A stretch of DNA of 39,220 bases, taken from CAZDDW01 sp964480695. Its GTDB lineage: Bacteria > Patescibacteriota > Patescibacteriia > UBA9934 > CAZDDW01. The notes below the pieces were generated by a model, which made no database searches, had not been told where the DNA came from, and saw only the letters and a program-made list of their open reading frames with translations. Positions 1 through 12,000 of the stretch are shown here, one piece after another. Within the stretch, counting starts at the first letter, position 1; every line of letters begins with the position of its first letter. The translations under genes were made by a program, and so were the position numbers. The stretch lies in assembly GCA_964480695.1 (NCBI GenBank), contig CAYZPO010000002.1:1-39220 (forward strand), given 5' to 3'.

Positions 1-3000
1 TCTTCTGGAGACATTAGCATTGCTCAGGGAACTGACTACAGTAGTGGAGATGATTTGACTTTAGGAGGTAGCGGAACCTGTACTCTTACCATGACCAATG
101 CTGCAACTTTAACCTCATTGACTATTTTAGCTAATGCTACAGTGAGTCATGCGGCCGAAGCTTCGGCTGGAGTGGACATTACTACTACAGGAGACTTAAC
201 GATCAACGCCGATGCTTCGATTAATACCAATGGTCTAGGTTGTGCTGCTGCCAGAGGTCCGGATGCGGATAATGTTTGTAGTGATGCTGGAACCGGGTCA
301 TCGGGTGGCGCAGGTTATAATGCTAGTGGTGGAGCTGGACACGGTGGTGCTGGCGGAGCTGGAACAGGAAGTGCTGGCGGAGCTGCTTACGATAGCGCTA
401 CAAATCCAGTTCGTTTTGGGGCTGGATCAGGTGGAACTGCTTGGGGTGCTGGTGAACCTGGTGGTGGCTTAATTAAGCTCGCTGTTTCCGGAAACATGTC
501 TCATTCCGGAACTATTACTGCAGATGGGGATGATGGGGCAAATCGAGGTAACCCTCCTGGTGGTGGAGCTGGCGGTTCAATTAACGTTGCAGTTACAGGA
601 ACCATGGCCGGATCCGGAACTTATTCGGCCAAAGGAGGAGATGGTGATGCTGATGGTGGTAAAGAAAGTGGTGGAGGTGGGGGTGGAATAATTGTCATCT
701 CTCACGCCGGCGGAACTGTCTCTTATAGCAGCTCTGATTTTGATGTTACTGGTGGTACTCGTCCGAATGATACTGTTCATGGAACATCAGGTTCTGTATA
801 TGTGAAAGACACCTCAGCATCCGCGGTTTCAATTTTTGGTGGCTTTACCTATGACGGCTCAGATTTTGATACAGGGCTTACTTCCTGGATTATGGACAGT
901 GGTGCCACTGCTCAGACCTGTTCTAGTGGGACTAGTCCAGTCTTTGATGATGTAACCAATTTGACTATTGGTGGAACTTTGGATTGTTCTGGGGCTGATG
1001 CTTTTACTTTTGGAGCAACAAATGTAACTTTCCTTGATAATGCGTCTGTCTCTGTTGGTGGAAACACAACTGTTACTGCAAGCACAGATTTAACCATGGG
1101 AACAGGGGTGAGTATAACGATCTCTGGTGTTGGTTCTGACCTTGATTTTACTATTGCGGATAGTGATGATCAGGTTTGGACAGATATGACTGTGACTGGG
1201 CCAGCAGAAGGGATATTTACCATGGACGATGAAATTGATCTTGAATTAGCTGGTACAACAGCGTTGGATACCAGTGTTCAATTTACTGCCTTAACTGGCT
1301 TTACAATTGGGGCCAGTGCTTCGATTAATGCTGATGAAAAAGGGTGTCGAGCGCCAGCAGCTGGGGCTCATGGGTGGGGCCCGAATGGTTCAAATGTTTG
1401 TAGTGAGAGCGGTTCAGGTCATTCTGATGGTGGTGGATATGTTGGAACTGGTGGTGGTGGGCATGGTGGAAACGGTGGAGATGGTTGGGGTGGTGGAATG
1501 ACTGGAGGTACTGGTGGTTATGATACAACAGCGGCTCCTGTTTTGTTTGGTGCTTCTGCTGGGGGAAGCATATCTTATGCAGGGCAATCAGGTGGTGGAG
1601 TTGTTCATCTAGATGTTACCGGAAACATGACTTGGAATGGGGCTATCTCTGCTGAAGGAGATGATGCACAGGCTAGAAATTCCAACCGAGCTCCGGGGGG
1701 CGGTGCTGGTGGATCAGTTTATATTACAGTTAACGGTACTGTTTCTGGAACTACTGGGTCTCTTTCTGTGGCCGGTGGTGACGGAGAAGATGGGAACGGG
1801 TCAATTGAGGGCGGAGGCGGAGGCGGAGGTCTTACTGCTGTTGAATATGAAATTGACTCCACTTCGTTTCTCAGTGGTCTAACTAGTGCTGGGGTGGCTC
1901 CTGGTGGAGACGGCGGTCCAAATGGAGAAACAGACACTGCTGATGATGGAGTTAATGGAACCTTGACTCTTACAGCACTGCTTGCTTTTTCCTCTGCACA
2001 ATATTTAGACACTAATTCAGACGGACAGGTCGATCGGGTTGATGTGACTTTTACAAAAAATATTACCTTAGATGAATGCGATGTTGCTGACTATACTTTT
2101 GGTGGAGCTGATGCTGGAACGATTGCTGTTGCTAGTTGTGCAACTTCCGGAGCTGATCTGCAATTAACAATTTCCAATGCCCCAGCCAGTGATACTAATC
2201 TAACCCTAACTTGGGCTTACACTGCAGCCAATGGCACAGCCAATTCAATTCACGATGGTGCTGGAACTAATTTGGGCGATGTTTCAGCCCAAACACTTGA
2301 TGATGCCGCAGCTCCGGTTTCTACAGCTTATGCCTATAAGGATACAGGTGGTGACGGTCAGGTTGACCGTTTTGATGTCACTTTTACTGAGAACATTGCC
2401 CAGGATGAGTGTGAGGCCGGGGATTTCACGATTGGCGGAGCGGATGCTGGTACGATCGCAGTTGCCTCGTGTGCGACTTCGACCACGGATTTGCAACTTA
2501 CAGTATCTAATGCCCCAGCAGGTGATACTAATTTGACCCTAACTTTAGCCTACACCGCCGCTAATGGCACAGCAGATTCACTTGATGACGCGGACGGAAA
2601 TGCAGTGGGCAACATCACGGCCCAGAGCTTGACTGATGCTGCGGCTCCGGTGTCAACTGCCTACGCTTACAAAGATACGGATGCGGATGGTCAGGTTGAT
2701 CGTTTTGATATTACTTTTTCTGAAGACATCGCTTACGATGAATGTGATGCTGCCGACTACACAGTCGGCGGAGCTGATGCCGGAACTATTGCCGTGGCTT
2801 CGTGTGGAAACTCAGGAGCCGATCTCCAGCTGACCGTATCTAACGCTCCAGCCGGGGACACGAATTTAACCTTGACTTTAGCCTACACCGCAGCCAACGG
2901 TACCGCTGACTCTTTGGATGATACTGCCGGTAACGCTGTCTCTGATATCTCTGCCCAAAGTTTGACCGACGCCGCCGCTCCAGTAATTACCACGTTTACT

Positions 3001-6000
3001 TATCAAGATAATGATGGTGATGGAAAAGTTGATGCTGTTACTGCAGGTTTTTCAGAAACGGTTACAGCAGCCTCAGTTCTTCGAGCAGCGGACCTGACCC
3101 TGACTAATGTCGGAGATTTCACCAGTGCTGCCTATGGCTCAGCTACTGATGACCTGATTACCGGATCAGTGTCTAGTGTTAAAGTCAATTTAGGAACTGA
3201 AGCTTCAGTGGTTGATACATTTGAAGATTCAGGTAATATCGCTATTTCCTCACAAAACAACTTTTCACTCACTGACGGAACAACCACCAACAATACTCTG
3301 GGAGCTCAGACCCAAGCCAGCTTTGCTGATGGAGTTGCTCCGGTTTCGACTGCGTATTCGTATAAAGATGTGAATGGTGATGGTCAAGTCGATCGATTCG
3401 ATATCACTTTCTCTGAAAACATTGCCCAAGATGAATGTGAGGCTGGCGACTACACAGTTGGTGGAGCTGATGCTGGTACGATCGCTGTGGCCTCGTGTGC
3501 TACCTCGACTACAGATCTGCGACTAACCGTGTCCAATGCCCCGGCCAGCGACACTAATCTAACCTTGACTTGGGCCTATACAGCCGATAATGGAACAGCA
3601 GATTCGCTTGATGACGCGGCTGGTAATGGTGTGACTGATATTACAGCTCAAAGTTTAACTGATGCTGCAGCACCTGTTTCTACCGCATATTCTTATTTAG
3701 ATACAGACGCAGATGGCCAAGTAGATCGGTTTGACGTAACCTTTACGGAAAATATTGCTTACGACGAGTGTGACTCAGCTGACTACACGGTCGGAGGTGC
3801 AGATGCTGGTTCGATTGCTGTTGCCTCATGTGCAGCGTCAACGACTGATCTACGACTAACTGTGTCCAATGCACCAGCAGGAGATACTAATCTCACTCTG
3901 ACCTTAGCTTACACGGCTGCCAACGGAACCGCAGATTCAGTTGACGATGCAGCCGGCAATGCGGTTTCAGATATCTCAGCCCAGAGTTTGACTGATGCAG
4001 CTGCTCCAGTAATTACCACGTTTACATATCAAGATGCAGATGCCGACGGTAAAGTGGATCAAATTCAAGCCACGTTCTCAGAGACTGTTACAGCCGCTTC
4101 GGTTCTGCGACCAAACGACCTTAACTTAACTGACGTTGGTGACTTTACCTCTGCCGCTTTTGGCTCAGATACCACTGACGCAATCTCAGGATCCGTAACC
4201 ACGGCAACACTTACTCTTGGAACTGAGGCTTCAGTGATTGATACTGTTGATGGGTCAGGCACATTAGCCATTTCAACTCAGAATGGTTTCTCGCTCACTG
4301 ACGGCACAACCACTAATACTACTCTTGGTGCCCAAACCCAAGTTTCTTTTGCTGACGGCGCTGCACCGATTATTACTGACTTTACTTACCAGGACAATGA
4401 CAGTGATGGAAAGATTGATCGTGTGGTCGCCACCTTTTCAGAAACTGTGACTGCAGCTTCTGTTCTTCGACCAAACGATTTGAACCTAACTAACGTCGGA
4501 GACTTCACTAGCGCAGCTTTTGGAGCTGACACCACTGACGCGATCAGCGGTTCAGTCAGCTCAGCCACGATTACATTAGGAACCGAGGCTTCAGTAGTGG
4601 ATACTAATGAGGGAAGTAGCAACATCGCCATCTCAACCCAGAACGGATTCTCACTCACTGATGGAACAAACACAAATACGACCCTGGGAGCACAAAGCGG
4701 AGCAACGTTTACAGATGGTGCTTCACCAGTATCAACCGCTTATTCATATCTGGACACTGGCGGTGACGGTCAGATAGATCGTTTTGATCTGACTTTTTCA
4801 GAAAATATTGCTTATGACGAATGTGACGCGGCTGACTACACTGTTGGCGGTGCTGATGCTGGATCAATCGCGGTTGCTTCATGTGCGGCCTCAACAACAG
4901 ACTTACAGCTGACCGTGTCCAATGCACCGGCGAGCGATACGAATTTGACTTTGACTTTGGCTTATACGGCTGCCAACGGAACTGCGGATTCGCTTGACGA
5001 CGCAGCTGGTAATGCGGTAGCTAACATTTCTGCTCAGAGTCTGACCGACGCAGCTGCCCCTGTACTTTCAGCTCAGACTTATGAAGACTCAGATAATAAC
5101 GGCACAGTTGACCGAGTGACATTAACCTTGACCGAGGCGGCTTCAACACAGACAGCTGTGATCGGAGATTTTACTTATGTTGCTCAGGATATCACTGATT
5201 CAGTACTTGCTTCAGGAACACTTTCATATCCAGACACGTCTACAGTACGTCTTGTTCTCGGAACTGCAGGTGATTCTGGTATCACTAGTCACACCACAGC
5301 TCCAACCATTGCTTACACTGACGGCGGAGCAACTGCCATCGCTGACGCTGCTGGTAATCAATTGGCAACTTTTGGAACTACCAACTTGTCTGACGGTGCA
5401 GCTCCAGTAATTACAGACTTTACTTACCAGGACAATGATGGAGATGGAAAAACAGACAGAGTGGTAGCCACGTTCTCGGAAACGGTGACTGCAGCTTCTG
5501 TTCTTCGACCTAATGATTTAAATCTAACCAACGTCGGAGACTTCACTAGCGCGGCTTTTGGCTCGGATACTACTGACGCTATTTCAGGTTCAGTTTCCAC
5601 AGCCACTCTTACTCTTGGAACCGAGGCTTCCGTGGTCGACACTGCTGAAGACTCAGGAAACATCGCTATCTCATCTCAAAACGGCTTCTCCTTGACGGAT
5701 GGGACAAACACTAATACTACCTTAGGCGCTCAAACTCAAGCTTCCTTTACAGATGGAGCAGCTCCTTTGTCTACAGCATATTCATATTTAGACACAGATA
5801 CAGATGGACAAGTAGACAGGTTTGACGTCACCTTTAGTGAAAATATAGCCTATGATGAATGTGATACTGCAGACTACACTGTTGGCGGTGCTGATGCTGG
5901 ATCAATCGCGGTTGCTTCATGCGCTAGTTCAACAACAGATCTCAGACTTACAGTGTCTAACGCCCCAGCTGAAGACACAAATTTAACCTTAACTTTGGCT

Positions 6001-9000
6001 TATACAGCAGCTAATGGAACAGCCAACTCTTTAGATGACGCTGCTGGTAACGCCGTGGCTGATATCTCAGCTCAGAGTTTGACTGATGCTGCTGCTCCTC
6101 AACTTATCTCTCAAACCTATGACGACTCAGATGCTAATGGCACAGTGGATCGTGTAACTTTGACTTTGTCTGAAGCTGCATCAACACAGACTGCCGTGAT
6201 CGGAGACTTCACTTACGTTGCTCAGGATATTACTGGTTCGGCTTTGGCTTCTGGGACTTTGTCGTATCCAACCACTTCGACCATACGACTGGTTCTTGGA
6301 ACAGCCGGCAACTCTGGAATCACTGGACATACTACTGCGCCAACCATTGCGTACACTGACGGTGGAGCCACTGCAGTCGCTGATGCTGCTGGTAACCAGC
6401 TAGCAACTTTTGGAACCACTAACTTGACTGATGGTGCTGCTCCGGTGATTACAGACTTCACTTATCAAGATAATGATGGAGATGGAAAGATTGATCGGAT
6501 GGTAACCACGTTCTCAGAGACCGTAACTGCAGCTTCTGTTCTTCGACCAAACGATCTGAACCTAACTAACGTCGGAGACTTCACTAGTGCAGCTTTCGGG
6601 TCTGATACGACTGACGCTATTTCCGGATCTGTGACTACAGCCACACTCACTCTTGGAACTGAGGCTTCGGTAGTAGATACTAATGAAGGATCTAGTAACA
6701 TTGCTATTTCCAGCCAAAATGGATTCTCGTTGACAGATGGAAATAATACCAACACCACTCTTGGAGCGCAGACACAAGCTTCATTTACAGATGGTGCGTC
6801 ACCGATTTCTACGGCTTACGCGTACAAAGACACTAACGGTGATGGTCAGGTGAATCGGGTTGATGTCACTTTTTCCGAGAACATTGCTCAGGATGAATGT
6901 GAAGCCGGGGACTATGCCTTTGGTGGAGGAGATGCTGGAAGTATTGCTGTGAGTTCTTGCGCAACTTCAACCACTGATCTTCAGCTTACGATTTCCGATG
7001 CTCCTGCTAATGATACTAATTTGACTCTAACTTGGGCGTACGACAAAGAGGGAACTACTGATGATTCGCTTGACGACGCGGCTGGTAACGCCGTGGCTGA
7101 TATCTCAGCTCAGAGTCTGACTGACGCAGCCGCTCCGATTGTTACAGCTCAGGAATACCAAGATTCAGATGCTAATGGAACAGTAGATCGTGTGGTGCTG
7201 ACTTTGTCCGAGGCGGCATCGACTCAAACGGCCGTGATTGGTGACTTTACTTATGCTGCCCAGGATATTACTGGATCTGCTTTGGCTTCAGGAACCTTGT
7301 CGTACCCAACAACTTCGACCGTGCGTCTTGTTTTGGGAACTGCAGGCAACTCTGGAATCACTGGACATACTACTGCGCCGACTATCGCCTACACCGACGG
7401 CGGGGCTACGGCAGTTGCTGATGCTGCTGGTAACCAGCTAGCAACTTTTGGGGCAACGAACTTGTCTGACGCTGCTACTCCAGTAATTACTGACTTTACG
7501 TATCAAGACAACGACGGTGATGGAAAGATTGATCGCGTGGTAACCACGTTCTCCGAGACTGTAACTGCAGCTTCCGTGCTCCGACCAAATGATTTGAACC
7601 TAACTAACGTCGGAGACTTCACTAGCGCAGCTTTTGGCTCGGATACTACTGACGCTATTTCCGGATCCGTGACTACAGCTACACTCACTCTTGGAACCGA
7701 GGCTTCCGTGGTCGACACTGCTGAAGACTCAGGCAACATCGCTATCTCATCCCAGAACGGATTCTCACTCACTGATGGAACAAACACGAACACTACTCTG
7801 GGAGCGCAGACACAGGCTAGTTTTACTGACGGCGCAGCTCCAATTTCCACAGCCTATGCCTATAAAGATCTGCTCGGTGATGGGCAGATTGAAACGGTGG
7901 AAGTGACCTTCTCAGAAAACATTGCTTATGACGAATGTGAAGCCGGGGACTATGCCTTTGGTGGAGGAGATGCTGGAAGTATCGCTGTTTCTGGATGTGC
8001 TACTTCAGGCACAGCTTTGCGTTACACTATTTCAAATGCTCCGGCTAGCGACACCAATCTAGCTCTGACTTGGGCATACGACACTGATGCCGGAACCTCT
8101 GGATCAGTTGATGACGCTGCTGGTAACGCTGTGGCTGACATTTCGGCTCAGAGTTTGACTGATGCAGCAGCTCCAATGTCTACTGCTTACAGTTACAAAG
8201 ATACTGATGCTGATGGTCAGGTTGATCGCTTTGATATCACTTTTACTGAAAACATTGGTCAGGACGAATGTGAAGCTGGTGACTTTACTATTGGCGGAGC
8301 TGATGCTGGTACAATTGCGGTTGCCTCATGTGCGACTTCAACTACAGATCTGCAGCTAACCGTGTCTAATGCTACAGCTGACGATACAAATTTGACCTTA
8401 ACTTGGGCTTATGACCAAAGTGCGGGTACAGCCGACTCATTAGACGATGCTGCTGGCAATGCTGTAGTAGATGTCTCAGCCCAGCCCATTTCAGATGGCG
8501 CTGCACCTCAGATTACGGATTTTACTTATCAAGATAATGATGGTGACGGAAAGATCGATCAGGTGGTTGCTACATTCTCAGAAACCGTAACCGCAGCTTC
8601 GGTTCTTCGTCCTGCAGATCTGAACTTAACCAACGTCGGAGACTTCACTAGCGCGGCCTTTGGTTCTGACACCACGGACGCTATTTCCGGATCTGTGACT
8701 ACAGCTACACTCACTCTTGGAACCGAGGCTAGTGTTGTAGACACCAATGAAGGTTCAAGTAACATCGCCATTTCTTCACAGAACAACTTCTCGCTGACTG
8801 ACGGCAACAACACCAACAATACGCTTGGAGCGCAGACCGTGGCTAGTTTCACTGACGGCGCAGCTCCAGTTTCGACCGCGTATTCATATCTAGACATTAA
8901 TGGTAACGGCCAGGTCGATCGTTTTGATATCACTTTCTCAGAGAATATCGCTCAAGATGAATGTGAAGCCGGAGATTTTGCTGTTGGTGGGGCTGACGCT

Positions 9001-12000
9001 GGTTCGATTGCTGTGGCTTCCTGTGCCACCTCAACTACTGATCTCAGACTTACCGTGTCCAACGCTCCGGCCAGTGACACTAATTTGACGTTAACCTGGG
9101 CTTACGACAAAGAAGGCAATGTTGATGATTCACTCGATGACGCTGCTGGCAACGCGGTAGCTGACATCTCAGCCCAGACTTTGGCTGATGCAGCTGCTCC
9201 AGTATCAATCGCATATTCTTACAAAGACACGAACACTGATGGACAGATTGACCGTTTTGATATCACGTTCACAGAAAATATCGCTTACGACGAATGTGAT
9301 GCTGCGGACTATACCGTTGGTGGAGCTGACGCTGGAAGTATTGCCGTTAGCTCTTGTGCAGCCTCAACAACTGATCTTCAACTAACAGTCACTGGTGCTA
9401 CGGCCGATGATACTAATTTAACTTTAACTTTGGCTTACACTGCAGCCAATGGTACGGCAGACTCGCTCGATGACGCTGCTGGCAATGCTGTGGTTGATAT
9501 CTCTGCTCAAAGTTTAGATGATGATGCAGCACCGTTCATGACCGCTGCGGTTACAGCTGACAATGATAGTGACGGACAGATCGATCGGGTTGTTGTAACC
9601 TTGTCCGAGGATTTGGATGAGAATAGTGTAGCCGGTGCTGACTTTACTGTGGGTAGCTTTACGGTTAGCTCAGCTTCAGAAACTTCTGCTGGCGTGGTTA
9701 CGATTGTTCTAACTGAATCCGGAGGTGCAGACACGGACGCAACTCCAACCGTAACCATTGCTGGTACGATTACTGATGCTGCTAATGATATTGATGCGAC
9801 CTCAGGAACTGAAGCCTCGACTGATGGGGCCGCACCTGTGTCGAGCACCTATGCTTACAAAGATACTGATGCTGACGGAACCGTGGATCGAGTAGATGTA
9901 ACTTTCTCAGAAAACATTGCTCAGGACGAGTGTGAAGCCGGGGACTACGCTTTTGGTGGTGGAGATGCCGGAAGTATCGCTGTAAGTTCTTGTACTGTGT
10001 CTGGGGATGATCTTCAACTCACTATCTCTGATGCTACAGCCTCGGATACCAATCTCACCCTGACTTGGGCCTATGACAAAGAGGGAACCACAGATGATTC
10101 GTTAGATGACGCAGCCGGTAACGCTGTAGCTGACATCTCGGCTCAGACTTTGGATGATGCAGCTGCTCCTTTAATCTCGGCTCAACAGTATGAGGATTCT
10201 GATAATAACGGAACTGTGGACCGAGTTACTCTGACGTTAACTGAGGCGGCTAGCACTCAGACCGCAGTGATCGGAGATTTCACTTATGTTGCTCAGGATA
10301 TTACTGGCTCAGCTCTGGCTTCAGGAACTTTGTCCTATCCAACCACCTCGACTGTGCGCCTTGTCCTGGGGACTGCAGGTAACTCTGGAATTACTAGCCA
10401 CACCACTGCACCGACAATTGCTTACACAGATGGTGGGGCCACGGCAGTAGCTGATGCAGCTGGTAATCAATTGGCTACCTTTGGAACTACTAACTTGACT
10501 GACGGTGCTGCTCCGGTGATCACTGACTTTACGTACCAAGATAATGATGGCGATGGAAAGATCGACCGTATCGTGGCCACATTCTCGGAAACAGTAACGG
10601 CAGACTCGGTCCTTCGCGCTGCTGATCTGACTTTAACTAACGTTGGAGATTTTACTAGCGCAGCTTTTGGATCTAACACCACTGATCTGATTACTGGTTC
10701 TGTGAGTTCAGTCACTGTCACACTTGGAACCGAGGCAACTGTGGTCGATACTAATGAAGGCTCAAGCAACATTGCCATTTCATCACAAAACAATTTTTCA
10801 CTGACTGAAGGAACTAACACGAATAACACTCTTGGTGCTCAGTCACAAGCCAGCTTTACTGATGCAGCTGCTCCAGTGTCTACGGCTTACGCTTACAAAG
10901 ATACGGACTCAGATGGAACCGTGGATCGAGTTGATGTTACTTTCTCAGAAAATATTGCTCAGGATGAATGTGAGGCAGGAGATTATGCTTTTGCTGGGGG
11001 TGATGCTGGCACGATTGCTGTTAGTACTTGTAATGCTGCAGGCGATGACCTTCAACTGACGATCTCTAACGCTACAGCTTCAGATACTAATCTCACTTTG
11101 ACCTGGGCTTACGATGCTAGTGCTGGAACCGCGAGCTCTCTCGACGACGCTACTGGTAATGCTGTGGCTGACATCTCAGCTCAGACACTCACAGACGCGG
11201 CAGCTCCAGTGTCTACGGCTTACGCTTATAAAGATACAGACGCTGATGGTCAAGTGGATCGTGTAGACGTGACCTTTACTGAGAATATCGCTTATGACGA
11301 GTGCGAGGCTGGAGACTACGCGTTTGCCGGGGATGACGCTGGTACGATTGCCGTCAGTTCTTGTGCTGTGTCTGGCGACGATCTTCGTCTCACGATTTCT
11401 AACGCTACTGCAGATGACACCAATCTCACCCTGACCTGGGCCTACGACAAAGAGGGAACCACAGATGATTCATTAGACGACGCAGCTGGTAACGCTGTAG
11501 CTGATATTTCGGCTCAGACCCTAACTGATAGTGCGGCACCGTTCATGACCGCTGCGGTTACAGCTGATAATGATGGTAACGGACAGATCGATCGAGTTGT
11601 TGTGACCTTGTCTGAAGATCTTACTGAAGGGACTGTAGCTGGGGCAGATTTCACTGTTGGTAGTTTCACAGTCAGTTCGGCTTCAGAAACTTCTGCTGGC
11701 GTGGTTACGATTGTTCTGACCGAGTCGGGAACAGCGGACACTGATGCAACCCCGACGGTCACGCTAGCTGGAAGCATCGATGATACTGGATCAAACTCAG
11801 CCACTTCTGGAACCGAGGCTCCAACAGATGGAGCGGCTCCGGTATCCAGCGCTTACAGTTATAAAGATACTAACTCAGACGGAACTGTGGATCGAGTTGA
11901 TGTGACCTTTTCAGAAAATATTGCTCAGGATGAATGTGAAGCAGCAGATTACGCTTTTGCTGGAGATGATGCTGGGTCAATTGCTGTAAGCTCTTGTGCT